DNA of 64,000 nucleotides from Roseburia sp. (GTDB lineage: Bacteria; Bacillota; Clostridia; Lachnospirales; Lachnospiraceae). The stretch covers positions 17,646 to 81,645 of the forward strand of contig JAMPFV010000006.1 in assembly GCA_023664265.1 (NCBI GenBank). The letters are read 5' to 3'. The notes below the pieces were generated by a model. That model saw only the letters and a list, made by a program, of their open reading frames with translations. It was not told the origin of the DNA and ran no database searches. Of the stretch, positions 23,157 through 30,461 are shown piece after piece. Numbering within the stretch: the first letter of the stretch is position 1; each line of letters opens with the position of its first letter. Both the position numbers and the translations under genes were made by a program.

Positions 23157-25865
23157 ATGAATTACGGGAAAAAAGGGATTCATAAAATCCGGAAATCCCT
23201 GACTTCTAAATCAATAAAATTCAAAAAAATGCTCTTTGTTACCGCGTTGAAGCTGTCTCTGATGGCCGTGCTTGCGATGGTCATTATCGGCGGCTGTCTG
23301 GCAATCGGCGTATTTAAGGGCATTCTGCGCTCTACGCCCGACATCGACCCCGTCTCGGTTATGCCGACGGCCTACGCGACGGTTGTCTATGATTCCAAGG
23401 GGAATGAGATAACGAAGCTTGTCGCGGCCAATTCCAACAGAAGTCCCGTGCGGATTGACCAGGTTCCCCAGTACCTCAAGGACGCTTTCGTCGCGATTGA
23501 GGACGAGCGGTTCTATCTGCACAACGGCATCGATATCAAGGGTATCATGCGTGCCGCCGTGTCGGTTATCGAGACCCGAAGCCTGTCGCAGGGCGCTTCC
23601 ACCATCACACAGCAGCTTATCAAGAATAACGTGTTTGACAACTGGGTCAATCAGGACGACGACATTGAGAAGATCAAGCGAAAAGTTCAGGAACAGTATC
23701 TGGCGATTGAGCTGGAGAAAAAAATGACCAAGGAGGAGATTTTGGAAGCCTACATGAACTCCATCAACCTTGGGCAGAACACGCTCGGCGTCAAGGCTGC
23801 CGCGGCGCGGTATTTTGACAAGGAGCCTTATCAGCTCACCCTGTCCGAGTGCGCGGTTATCGCCGCAATCACGCAGAACCCTTCCCGGCTCAACCCGATA
23901 TCGCATCCGGAGGAAAATGTTAAGCGGCGCGACGAAGTGCTCAAAAAGATGTTGGAGCAGGGCTATATCACGCAGGCGGAATACGACGCCGCCATCAAGG
24001 ACGATGTCTATGACCGGATTGCCAAGGTAAACGAGGAAGTGGAAGCCAACGCGGTCTATACATACTTTATAGACGAGGTTACCGAGCAGGTGCTCAATGA
24101 CCTGATGGAGATTAAAGGCTACAACGAGACACAGGCCTACAACATGCTCTACAGCGGCGGACTTCGCATCTACACCACGCAGGATCCCGATATTCAGGGC
24201 ATCTGTGATGACGTATTCGGCGACGAGGAGATTTATCCCGCCAACACCAAATGGTATCTGAATTATGTGCTTACCGTTGAAAAGGCGAACGGCGAGAAGG
24301 AAAATCACAGCACCGAGATGTTCAAGACCTATTTTAAGGAAAAGAACGCCTCCTTCAATCTGCTGTACACCTCACAGGAGGATGCCTACGCAGCCATTGA
24401 GGAATATAAGGCGGCCGTGATGTCCGAGGGGGACAAGGTGGACGGCGAGCGAATCACGCTCACGCCGCAGCCTCAGGCGTCCCTGACGGTCATTGACCAG
24501 TCAACAGGCTATGTTGTCGCCATTGTCGGCGGACGCGGACAAAAGGAAGGCAGCCGTACCCTGAACCGTGCCACAAACACGACGCGTCAGCCCGGCTCTA
24601 CCTTCAAGGTCGTGTCCACCTACGCGCCCGCACTCGACAGCGCGGGTATGACGCTCGCTTCCGTGCAGAATGACGCGCCCTACAGCTACGCGAACGGCAG
24701 ACCCGTCGCTAACCATTGGGGCAGCACCTACCGCGGACTGCTCTCCTACCGTTATGCCATTGAATGGTCGGCAAATGTCATAACCGTGAAGGCGCTGACA
24801 CAGATAACGCCGCAGCTGGGCTTTGACTATCTGCTGAACTTCGGCTTCACCACGCTGGTAGACCGACGCGTATTGAGCGACGGAACCGTGCTCTCCGATA
24901 TCGGTCAGCCTCTGGCGCTCGGCGGCATCACGGACGGCGTTACCAACCTTGAGCTGAATGCAGCGTACGCGGCCATCGCCAACAGCGGCACCTATATCAA
25001 GCCCAAGTTTTACACGAAAATCGTGGACAATAACGGAAATGTCATCATTGACAACACACAGCCGGAAACCTCACAGGTCATCAAAGCCACTACCGCATGG
25101 CTCCTGACCAGCGCCATGCAGGATGTCATCAACTCCGGCACCGGCAGCCGCTGCCGCTTCCCCAACATGGCGATTGCGGGCAAGAGCGGCACCACGACGG
25201 ACTACAAGGATGTGTGGTTCAGCGGTTACACGCCATACTATACGGCCACCGTATGGGTAGGCTTTGACAACAACGTAAGCCTCACCGGCACGGACGAGAA
25301 AAATCTTGCCAAGACCCTGTGGCGTGAGGTTATGTCAAAAATACACGAAAATCTGGAATACAAGTCCTTCCCGATGCCTGGCGGTATTGTCACGGCGGCC
25401 GTCTGCTCAAAGTCCGGAAGACTTCCGATTGCCGGGGTCTGCGACGAGTTTGTCCACACGGAATACTTTGCGGAGGGCACCGTGCCGACCGAATACTGTG
25501 ATGTGCACGTTCTCTCAAACGTCTGCGCTTATAGCGGCCTCATAGCCACGGAGGAATGCCCGTTTAAGGTTCCCTCGCTTGTGGAGCAGATTCCGACGCG
25601 ATTGCAGGACATCTCTCTCGGAAGCGCATTGACAGCTCCCGTGGAGGAGAACGACCCCGACGCGGACGAGGAGGAGCTTACGGATACCTCCCAGATGTGC
25701 CCGCACAACAGCGACTTCTTTGCCGCGCCGAACGCGCAGGAGGTAATCCTCCAGCAGGCCCTGGAAATGCAGAATGCGCAGAATCCCGCTCCGACGCCGG
25801 ATCCAAACGCGCAGCCCGGCGTGCCGTCTGACAACACGGTAATACCGCCCGTCGAAACAGAATAA
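23157..25865 (+). CDS. Class A penicillin-binding protein (PBP1A-type transglycosylase/transpeptidase)
   Basis: A 902-residue bifunctional peptidoglycan synthase. A membrane anchor at about 30-52 (LKLSLMAVLAMVIIGGCLAIG) follows a basic cytosolic tail. The glycosyltransferase domain has AIEDERFYLHNGIDIKGIMRA (catalytic Glu near 115) and GASTITQQLIKN. The transpeptidase domain has SxxK as STFK near residue 481, SxN as SAN near 536, and KSGT near 674. The C-terminal tail contains extra cysteines (CSKSGRLPIAGVCDE, YCDVH, ECPF) and a Pro/Asn-rich end (APTPDPNAQPGVPSDN), common in clostridial PBP1A. GGAGG precedes the ATG. It builds glycan strands and crosslinks them at the outer face of the membrane. 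Single-gene unit. Confidence 0.95.
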   Translation: MNYGKKGIHKIRKSLTSKSIKFKKMLFVTALKLSLMAVLAMVIIGGCLAIGVFKGILRSTPDIDPVSVMPTAYATVVYDSKGNEITKLVAANSNRSPVRIDQVPQYLKDAFVAIEDERFYLHNGIDIKGIMRAAVSVIETRSLSQGASTITQQLIKNNVFDNWVNQDDDIEKIKRKVQEQYLAIELEKKMTKEEILEAYMNSINLGQNTLGVKAAAARYFDKEPYQLTLSECAVIAAITQNPSRLNPISHPEENVKRRDEVLKKMLEQGYITQAEYDAAIKDDVYDRIAKVNEEVEANAVYTYFIDEVTEQVLNDLMEIKGYNETQAYNMLYSGGLRIYTTQDPDIQGICDDVFGDEEIYPANTKWYLNYVLTVEKANGEKENHSTEMFKTYFKEKNASFNLLYTSQEDAYAAIEEYKAAVMSEGDKVDGERITLTPQPQASLTVIDQSTGYVVAIVGGRGQKEGSRTLNRATNTTRQPGSTFKVVSTYAPALDSAGMTLASVQNDAPYSYANGRPVANHWGSTYRGLLSYRYAIEWSANVITVKALTQITPQLGFDYLLNFGFTTLVDRRVLSDGTVLSDIGQPLALGGITDGVTNLELNAAYAAIANSGTYIKPKFYTKIVDNNGNVIIDNTQPETSQVIKATTAWLLTSAMQDVINSGTGSRCRFPNMAIAGKSGTTTDYKDVWFSGYTPYYTATVWVGFDNNVSLTGTDEKNLAKTLWREVMSKIHENLEYKSFPMPGGIVTAAVCSKSGRLPIAGVCDEFVHTEYFAEGTVPTEYCDVHVLSNVCAYSGLIATEECPFKVPSLVEQIPTRLQDISLGSALTAPVEENDPDADEEELTDTSQMCPHNSDFFAAPNAQEVILQQALEMQNAQNPAPTPDPNAQPGVPSDNTVIPPVETE

Positions 25866-25906
25866 GACGGGCGGCCCTGCCGCATGTCAAAGAAAAGCAG
25901 GAGAAA

Positions 25907-25930
25907 GATTGAAAATTAAAATTTTCAATC
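25907..25930 (+). terminator. Short perfect hairpin after the PBP1A gene, possible terminator
   Basis: GATTGAAAATT and AATTTTCAATC pair around two bases, 42 bp after the stop. The GATTGAAAA/TTTTCAATC arms recur in hairpin H1 of family A. No strong GC stem or T run beyond the arm, so termination strength is uncertain. Confidence 0.45.
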
Positions 25931-25988
25931 ACGAGATTTGTGAGCCGGTAAAACAGCGCAGAAATAAGGTGAAACATGCAAAAATAAT

Positions 25989-26017
25989 TTGACAGGGCGC
26001 CGTTTTTATGGTAAGAT
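25989..26017 (+). promoter_or_regulatory. Predicted promoter of tRNA-Thr
   Basis: Consensus -35 TTGACA (25989-25994), 17-base spacer, -10 TAAGAT (26012-26017); the tRNA starts 36 bp after the -10. Confidence 0.8.
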
Positions 26018-26053
26018 ATTTATCAGTGGCAGCAACAGGTGTTGCCATGCTTT

Positions 26054-26126
26054 GCTGTCTTGGCGCAGTCGGTAGCGCGTCGCCTTGGTAAGGCGGAGGT
26101 CGGGGGTTCAAGTCCCCTAGACAGCT
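26054..26126 (+). tRNA. tRNA-Thr (anticodon GGT)
   Basis: A 73-base cloverleaf: acceptor GCTGTCT/AGACAGC with discriminator T, D-arm with GCGC...GCGC-like pairing and AGTCGGTAG loop, anticodon stem CGCC/GGCG around TTGGTAA (anticodon GGT), T-arm GGGGGTTCAAGTCCCC. CCA is not encoded. All paired regions are intact. Confidence 0.95.
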
Positions 26127-26357
26127 TTCTTATGTTTCGTCAATCAGGCTCTTCGGTTTTTCGGAGAGCCTTACTTTTTTCCTAAATATTACGATTTTGT
26201 TACTGATTTGTTGGCATTTTGCACATTTTTGATGATTTCTTGCCAAGTCGCCTCACATGGAGTATACTGTCTCTTATGCACCACATATCAGAGCCGGTAT
26301 CGTTTCAGGCTCCGCGAAGCAGTATTTAACCGGCAAACGGCAGGGATGGTGACAGAT

Positions 26358-26777
26358 ATGAAGAAAACGACAATCAACCGCATACTGACAGGCGTCATAA
26401 CAATCATGGTTCTTTCCATATGCTTCCTGATCGTATGCATTGTGACCCGACCGCGATATATTGACACAACCGAGCCGGAGACGGCCGTTATCAGGGAGAT
26501 TCCCTTTGTCGAGAATCAGCCCGCCGCATTGGCTGAGGACGGCGTACAACCTGTTTCGGAGACACAGGAGGCCGCTCCCGCACTCCAAGGCAAGACCTCC
26601 ACACGGGTCAACGTCCGCAACGCGCCCACCGAGGACGGCAAGGTACTCGCGACCGTTGACGAGGGAACGGTCTTTGAAATCGTGGAGATTCTGGATATCG
26701 GCTGGACCCATGTTATCTACGATGATCAGGACGCCTATATATCCTCCTCCTATGTGATCATCATTAACGGGCAGTGA
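26358..26777 (+). CDS. Membrane-anchored bacterial SH3 domain protein
   Basis: A 139-residue protein with a basic N-terminus and a transmembrane segment at about 8-30 (ILTGVITIMVLSICFLIVCIV), an acidic linker, and a C-terminal SH3b domain from about residue 72 (TSTRVNVRNAPTEDGKVLATVDEGTVFEIVEILDIGWTHV). SH3b domains bind cell-wall peptides, so the protein probably sits with its SH3 part outside, near the wall. The start at 26358 places the basic residues before the membrane segment; upstream in-frame starts would add a tail with no signal character. It ends at a bidirectional terminator shared with the YihY gene. Confidence 0.75.
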   Translation: MKKTTINRILTGVITIMVLSICFLIVCIVTRPRYIDTTEPETAVIREIPFVENQPAALAEDGVQPVSETQEAAPALQGKTSTRVNVRNAPTEDGKVLATVDEGTVFEIVEILDIGWTHVIYDDQDAYISSSYVIIINGQ

Positions 26778-26814
26778 GCAGAATAATATACATTATCGCA
26801 ATTTCCCCTGCATG

Positions 26815-26845
26815 AAAAACGCAAGCCCGGCGGCTTGCGTTTTTT
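26815..26845. terminator. Bidirectional intrinsic terminator between SH3 and YihY genes
   Basis: AAAAACGCAAGCC and GGCTTGCGTTTTT pair around CGGC's centre, with A and T runs on both sides. It serves the two convergent genes; the T run overlaps the YihY stop codon. The stem is the same AACGCAAGC/GCTTGCGTT hairpin that begins family B repeats, and TTATCGCAATTTCC just upstream is the family B tail. Confidence 0.8.
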
Positions 26846-27764
26846 ACTCATCCACATGATATACATTCTTATAATATTCCGCGACATACATGTAATTATA
26901 CCCATACTCTGCAAGCTTGCGCAGCGCCACATTGATTTCCGCGCCTACAAATATGATGTTCATCGTGCCATAAAGCCACAGAATGAAAATCACGATTGTT
27001 GCAAGGCTCCCATAGGTCACGGAATAATTCGCGTAATTGTCTATATAAAACGAAAATCCCCACGAATATATCAGCCATACCACCGTCGAGAAGACCGCCC
27101 CGGGAAACTCATATTGAATACGCGATTTCCTGTTGGGCAGCTTCATGTATATCAACATAAACAATACCACCAACAGCAGCGGCGTAATCACATATTTGCC
27201 ATATCGAAACAATCGTTCAAACAGCAGCAGCCCCGGTATATGCCGGACCAACGCCCCGAAAAGATTGTTCCCCAACACCACCAGCACCATTGTAAGGCCG
27301 AGCATCAGGAAAAATATCACCACATAGATAATGGCAAGCGCATACATGACGACCATGCTCCGCGTCTCCCGAATGCCATACACCGCATTCATGCCTATGA
27401 TAACCGCATACACGCCCTTGGAGGCGCAGAAGAGCGTCATCAGCACGGTAAATGACTGCATCACCGTCGTACTTCCGTACACCTCGCCGATAATCTGCTG
27501 CAAAAGCGGCTCCAGCTCTCTTGGCATCACCGTCAACACGTAGGAGCTTACTTCCCCCACATTTACCGGCAGATATTGAAATATCGACACACAGAACATC
27601 AGCATCGGCACCAAGGACATCAGCACGAACAGGGCCGCATGCCCCGCAAAGGAGGAGACATGGTCATATTTTATCTTTCTGGTAAAATAATATGTCTGCT
27701 CCACGGCAATCCTAAACCGTCTGTGTCTGCGCTTTCCTATTCCGTTCCCACCATCCGCACACAT
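26844..27764 (-). CDS. YihY/BrkB family inner-membrane protein
   Basis: A 306-residue integral membrane protein with about six transmembrane segments. Family traits are visible: early SFAGHAALFVLMSLVPMLMF, the segment FTVLMTLFCASKGVYAVIIGMNAVYG, a central long hydrophobic pair, PNRKSRIQYEFPGAVFSTVVWLIYSWGFSFYI, and YGSLATIVIFILWLYGTMNIIFVGAEIN near the end. The family was once misnamed ribonuclease BN; transport or envelope roles are proposed, none proven. It begins 6 bp after the CheC-like gene's stop, so the two are co-transcribed. Confidence 0.9.
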   Translation of the reverse strand: MCADGGNGIGKRRHRRFRIAVEQTYYFTRKIKYDHVSSFAGHAALFVLMSLVPMLMFCVSIFQYLPVNVGEVSSYVLTVMPRELEPLLQQIIGEVYGSTTVMQSFTVLMTLFCASKGVYAVIIGMNAVYGIRETRSMVVMYALAIIYVVIFFLMLGLTMVLVVLGNNLFGALVRHIPGLLLFERLFRYGKYVITPLLLVVLFMLIYMKLPNRKSRIQYEFPGAVFSTVVWLIYSWGFSFYIDNYANYSVTYGSLATIVIFILWLYGTMNIIFVGAEINVALRKLAEYGYNYMYVAEYYKNVYHVDE

Positions 27765-27770
27765 CCGCCG

Positions 27771-28385
27771 TCAAACCTTCTCCTTCGCCTTTTTGATTAA
27801 AAACAAATCGCTGATGGCTTTCCCCAGATTATGCGGATAAAGCTGCACAATAGGACTGCTGAAAATATCCCCTATCTGCATCTTGAAGCCTACTTTTACA
27901 AACTTCTCCTCGTTCGGAAACTCATAAGCAATATACTGTCCGTCTGCCATAAACTGCGCATCCGGCGTTGAGATGTCCGTCTTTCTCTCCAGCATAATGC
28001 TCATGGAGGTCGCCGCGGCCCCCATCATCTGGTTCATCGCCTCTGACACCGCGCTCAGGTGCATCTCGCTGAACTCCATCTGCGCAAAGCTGCCGTAGCC
28101 GTCTCCGCCCATCATCAGATCCGCAATCTTCTTCGCGTCCTGCTCCTCAAGCATCAGGATGCTGCACCCCTTCAGGCCCTCCACATAATTTACCTTGACA
28201 AAAACCTTTTTGTCGGAAACATTCTTCGCATACTCGCTCTTCTCAATAATCTCAACTCTGGGCGGCGTAATGTCCACCGAATGATTGACCAGCTTGCTCA
28301 ATGTAGAGGCCGATGCGCCCAGACAGATATTGGATATTTCCCCGATCGCATCAATTTCCATTTCGCTAAATACATAATTATTCAT
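27771..28385 (-). CDS. CheC-family CheY-P phosphatase
   Basis: A 204-residue stand-alone CheC/FliY-N-type protein. Both phosphatase motifs E-x2-N are present: E16/N19 in IGEISNICLG and E115/N118 in VSEAMNQMMG, each on the long helices that contact CheY-P. CheC proteins remove phosphate from CheY-P and adapt motor bias. There is no FliN surface domain, so it is not FliY. GGAGG precedes the ATG by about 8 bases, inside a 14-bp gap after the XRE gene. The setting between a regulator and YihY, away from other chemotaxis genes, is unusual; it may act on a CheY-like protein outside the flagellar motor. Confidence 0.8.
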   Translation of the reverse strand: MNNYVFSEMEIDAIGEISNICLGASASTLSKLVNHSVDITPPRVEIIEKSEYAKNVSDKKVFVKVNYVEGLKGCSILMLEEQDAKKIADLMMGGDGYGSFAQMEFSEMHLSAVSEAMNQMMGAAATSMSIMLERKTDISTPDAQFMADGQYIAYEFPNEEKFVKVGFKMQIGDIFSSPIVQLYPHNLGKAISDLFLIKKAKEKV

Positions 28386-28399
28386 TCAAAATTCCTCCA

Positions 28400-28903
28400 T
28401 CACATCATCAGGGCCGCGGGCTCGCACTTCAACGCCGAGGCAAGCTTATGAACCAGATTGTCCGGCTGTCTTGATAAATCGCAGTGAAACATCTCGCAGT
28501 TCTTTATCGTGGATACGCTGTACCCCGACCGCTCCGCGACCTGCTTCTGCGAGAGACCAAGCTCGAACCTGCGAAGCTTCATCACCGACATCTTCGCAAA
28601 ATACATATAAAGATACCTCCCGTCATACTTCACGGAATTCACCAACTGTACCAGCTCCCCGCCGTTACTCATCGGCTCCTTATCCAGCTTGTAGACGGAT
28701 ACCATCATGGTCATCATCTTTCTCATAATCTTCTCGTCATTATAATGGCTCAAATTCTCAATCGGTATGTAAACATTCATATATGCGGCCTTGAGCTCCC
28801 CCGTTCGCTCCCCGTTCAGCCGCAGAAAATAATTGTTCTCCCGCGCTTCATCATACAGTGCAGAAATTTTCTGCCAAAATTCGTCTTTGTCAAATCCAGG
28901 CAT
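28400..28903 (-). CDS. Regulator with C-terminal XRE-type helix-turn-helix
   Basis: A 167-residue protein. Residues about 108-165 form an XRE HTH (LRRFELGLSQKQVAERSGYSVSTIKNCEM), followed by ALKCEPAALM. The N-terminal 100 residues (FDKDEFWQKISALYDEARENNYFLRLNGE..) have no recognised domain and may sense a signal or dimerise. The C-terminal position of the HTH is unusual. First gene of the XRE-CheC-YihY unit. Confidence 0.7.
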   Translation of the reverse strand: MPGFDKDEFWQKISALYDEARENNYFLRLNGERTGELKAAYMNVYIPIENLSHYNDEKIMRKMMTMMVSVYKLDKEPMSNGGELVQLVNSVKYDGRYLYMYFAKMSVMKLRRFELGLSQKQVAERSGYSVSTIKNCEMFHCDLSRQPDNLVHKLASALKCEPAALMM

Positions 28904-29013
28904 GTCCTACTCCCTTCCAGACCTTTATTTATATATTATTATACGATACCGTCAAAACAGTGTCAATTACTATGTTTTTTTCTTTTCGGAACACATGTTA
29001 TTCATATTAAAAC

Positions 29014-29041
29014 TTGACATTTTACTACATATTGCTATACT
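29014..29041 (+). promoter_or_regulatory. Predicted strong promoter for the small gene at 29105
   Basis: TTGACA (29014-29019), 16-base spacer, TATACT (29036-29041), about 64 bp upstream of the start. Confidence 0.75.
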
Positions 29042-29104
29042 AAAGGGTGGAAATGAATACCGCTCCCATCCGTTCAAATGGGATGCGGAGAAAGGCGGAG
29101 AACA

Positions 29105-29329
29105 ATGAGTATTTTTAAGGACGACAGATCTACGATGAATGAAAAAGCAACCGACTTTGACAATGCGCTCTCACAGAGCGGCTTGGACGCGACGCTTCAT
29201 GCAGCCTTTGATTCGGGCATGAATTTGGACGAAATACTGTACGTTATCTTTGCCCATACGGATCGCACCGTCAAGCGATATGTGGTTCAGGATCAGCTAA
29301 AAAAGGCTGCGAACAAGGACAGGGCCTGA
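29105..29329 (+). CDS. Small protein of unknown function
   Basis: A 74-residue acidic protein (MSIFKDDRSTMNEKATDFDNAL.., ending QLKKAANKDRA). It is predicted mostly helical, with a hydrophobic central helix GMNLDEILYVIFAHTDR. No signal peptide or known domain. GGCGGAG precedes the ATG by about 5 bases and a near-consensus promoter lies upstream, so expression is likely strong. Flanked by the XRE regulator (divergent) and the tRNA-Trp unit. Confidence 0.6.
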   Translation: MSIFKDDRSTMNEKATDFDNALSQSGLDATLHAAFDSGMNLDEILYVIFAHTDRTVKRYVVQDQLKKAANKDRA

Positions 29330-29365
29330 CCCGATGCAAAAGCCGGAACAAAAATAAATTTACAC

Positions 29366-29400
29366 TTGCATTCAACGTATACCTTGTGGTATACTATACT
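29366..29400 (+). promoter_or_regulatory. Promoter of tRNA-Trp with overlapping palindrome
   Basis: TTGCAT (29366-29371), 18-base spacer, TATACT (29390-29395); a second TATACT follows at once (29395-29400). The perfect inverted repeat GTATACC-TTGT-GGTATAC (29377-29394) covers the spacer and the -10, and could be an operator. Confidence 0.65.
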
Positions 29401-29401
29401 T

Positions 29402-29486
29402 CGTCAGTGAGGATTGATGGCGACATATTTGCCGGGCAAATGCATTTTTGTGCGGAGTGCATCGCTGAATGCGTACATCACTGACG
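29402..29486 (+). ncRNA. Structured leader between promoter and tRNA-Trp (possible small RNA)
   Basis: CGTCAGTGA (29402-29410) pairs exactly with TCACTGACG (29478-29486), closing a junction. Inside are hairpins ATTTGC-CGG-GCAAAT (29427-29441) and GCATT/AATGC (29442-29446 with 29468-29472). The tRNA begins 10 bases after the closing stem. A folded 85-base leader is not needed for a tRNA, so it may be a separate small RNA or a processing/regulatory structure. No known RNA family recognised. Confidence 0.5.
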
Positions 29487-29496
29487 GCAAGTGCAA

Positions 29497-29567
29497 AGGG
29501 GCATAGTTCAGCGGTAGAACAGCGGTCTCCAAAACCGTCAACGCGAGTTCGATTCTTGCTGCCCCTG
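29497..29567 (+). tRNA. tRNA-Trp (anticodon CCA)
   Basis: A 71-base cloverleaf: acceptor AGGGGCA/TGCCCCT with discriminator G, D-arm AGTTCAGCGGTAGAAC, anticodon stem CGGT/ACCG around CTCCAAA (anticodon CCA), T-arm with GTTCGATTC. Discriminator G73 is the known bacterial Trp identity base. CCA is not encoded. Confidence 0.95.
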
Positions 29568-29571
29568 TCAG

Positions 29572-29601
29572 AAAATGCAGGCTCATTGAGCCTGCATTTT
29601 T
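29572..29601. terminator. Intrinsic terminator for tRNA-Trp (also faces the sortase gene)
   Basis: AAAATGCAGGCTC and GAGCCTGCATTTTT form a strong stem with a short loop, flanked by A and T runs, so it can work in both directions between the tRNA and the convergent sortase gene. Confidence 0.85.
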
Positions 29602-29618
29602 ATATTCCCGTTTTCCAT

Positions 29619-30461
29619 TCAATTTCCCGCATATTTCGCCACCACGGCCAGCCGCCCGTCCGCCACATGATACGCGCAGGTCGAAAGCGTCAGAAACGTA
29701 TCCCCATACTCGGCGGTAACCCCCGTATCATAGAGGGACAGCTTCTTAATGTTCTCATAAAAGGAGAGAAATTCCTCCTCCGTATCCGCCTGATAAAACC
29801 GATAATACTTGAAGACCTCCTCGTCGTCCCGGTAAACCTGCGACAGGAAAACCGCAACGATTTCGTAGGTGCGCTCCTCATAGAGCGTATCAAAATAAAG
29901 GCTCGGGTGCTCCTCATAAAAAGACTTGCTTCTGTATTCGTCAAGACTGCCAAACATCGTGCCGTCCTTCATATTATGTCCATAAATAAGGAAATTTGTC
30001 CCGGGTGTGTTGACGTCCGCACGCGCTCTCACATAGAGACAGCCGTACTTATCCTCATCACCGTAAAAGCCGTGATGCAGATAATACTCATCATCCTCGC
30101 ACTGCATCACCGGATAATCGATCACCGTTCCCGGGATTGTGAGCCACCCGACCAAGTCGTTGTTTCGCGCGTAAATCTCCTGAAGCTTATCCAAAATTAC
30201 CGGCTCCGTCTCCTCTGCCGGCTCGTCGGGCCGGCACTCCTCCATGGCCGCCATAAGCCGCTGCTTTCCCTGCTCCGCCACAGACCACGGAAGCAGACTG
30301 TTCGTGCGCTCCTCCGTTCGCAGGAGCGCATTCAATTCCTGCTGCTCATTCTTATGCCGCACGCTTAAATAACACTCGTTACCTATTTTCAGCAGACATA
30401 CCGCCATCACCAAAATCAGCCCCGCCCTTATCAGGCGCAGGGAAGAACGCCTTCTATTCAT
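29619..30461 (-). CDS. srtB: Class B sortase
   Basis: A 280-residue transpeptidase with an N-terminal basic region and membrane anchor (residues about 9-25, LIRAGLILVMAVCLLKIG). The sortase core starts near 85 with LQEIYARNNDLVGWLTIPGTVIDYPVMQ, typical of class B. Catalytic triad: His in IYGHNM (about 161), Cys in TLSTCAYH (about 263), Arg in DGRLAVVAK (about 272). It cleaves a sorting signal and links the protein to peptidoglycan. Its start overlaps the end of the large surface-protein gene by 8 bp and lacks a strong ribosome-binding site, so translation is probably coupled to that gene, the likely substrate. Confidence 0.92.
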   Translation of the reverse strand: MNRRRSSLRLIRAGLILVMAVCLLKIGNECYLSVRHKNEQQELNALLRTEERTNSLLPWSVAEQGKQRLMAAMEECRPDEPAEETEPVILDKLQEIYARNNDLVGWLTIPGTVIDYPVMQCEDDEYYLHHGFYGDEDKYGCLYVRARADVNTPGTNFLIYGHNMKDGTMFGSLDEYRSKSFYEEHPSLYFDTLYEERTYEIVAVFLSQVYRDDEEVFKYYRFYQADTEEEFLSFYENIKKLSLYDTGVTAEYGDTFLTLSTCAYHVADGRLAVVAKYAGN

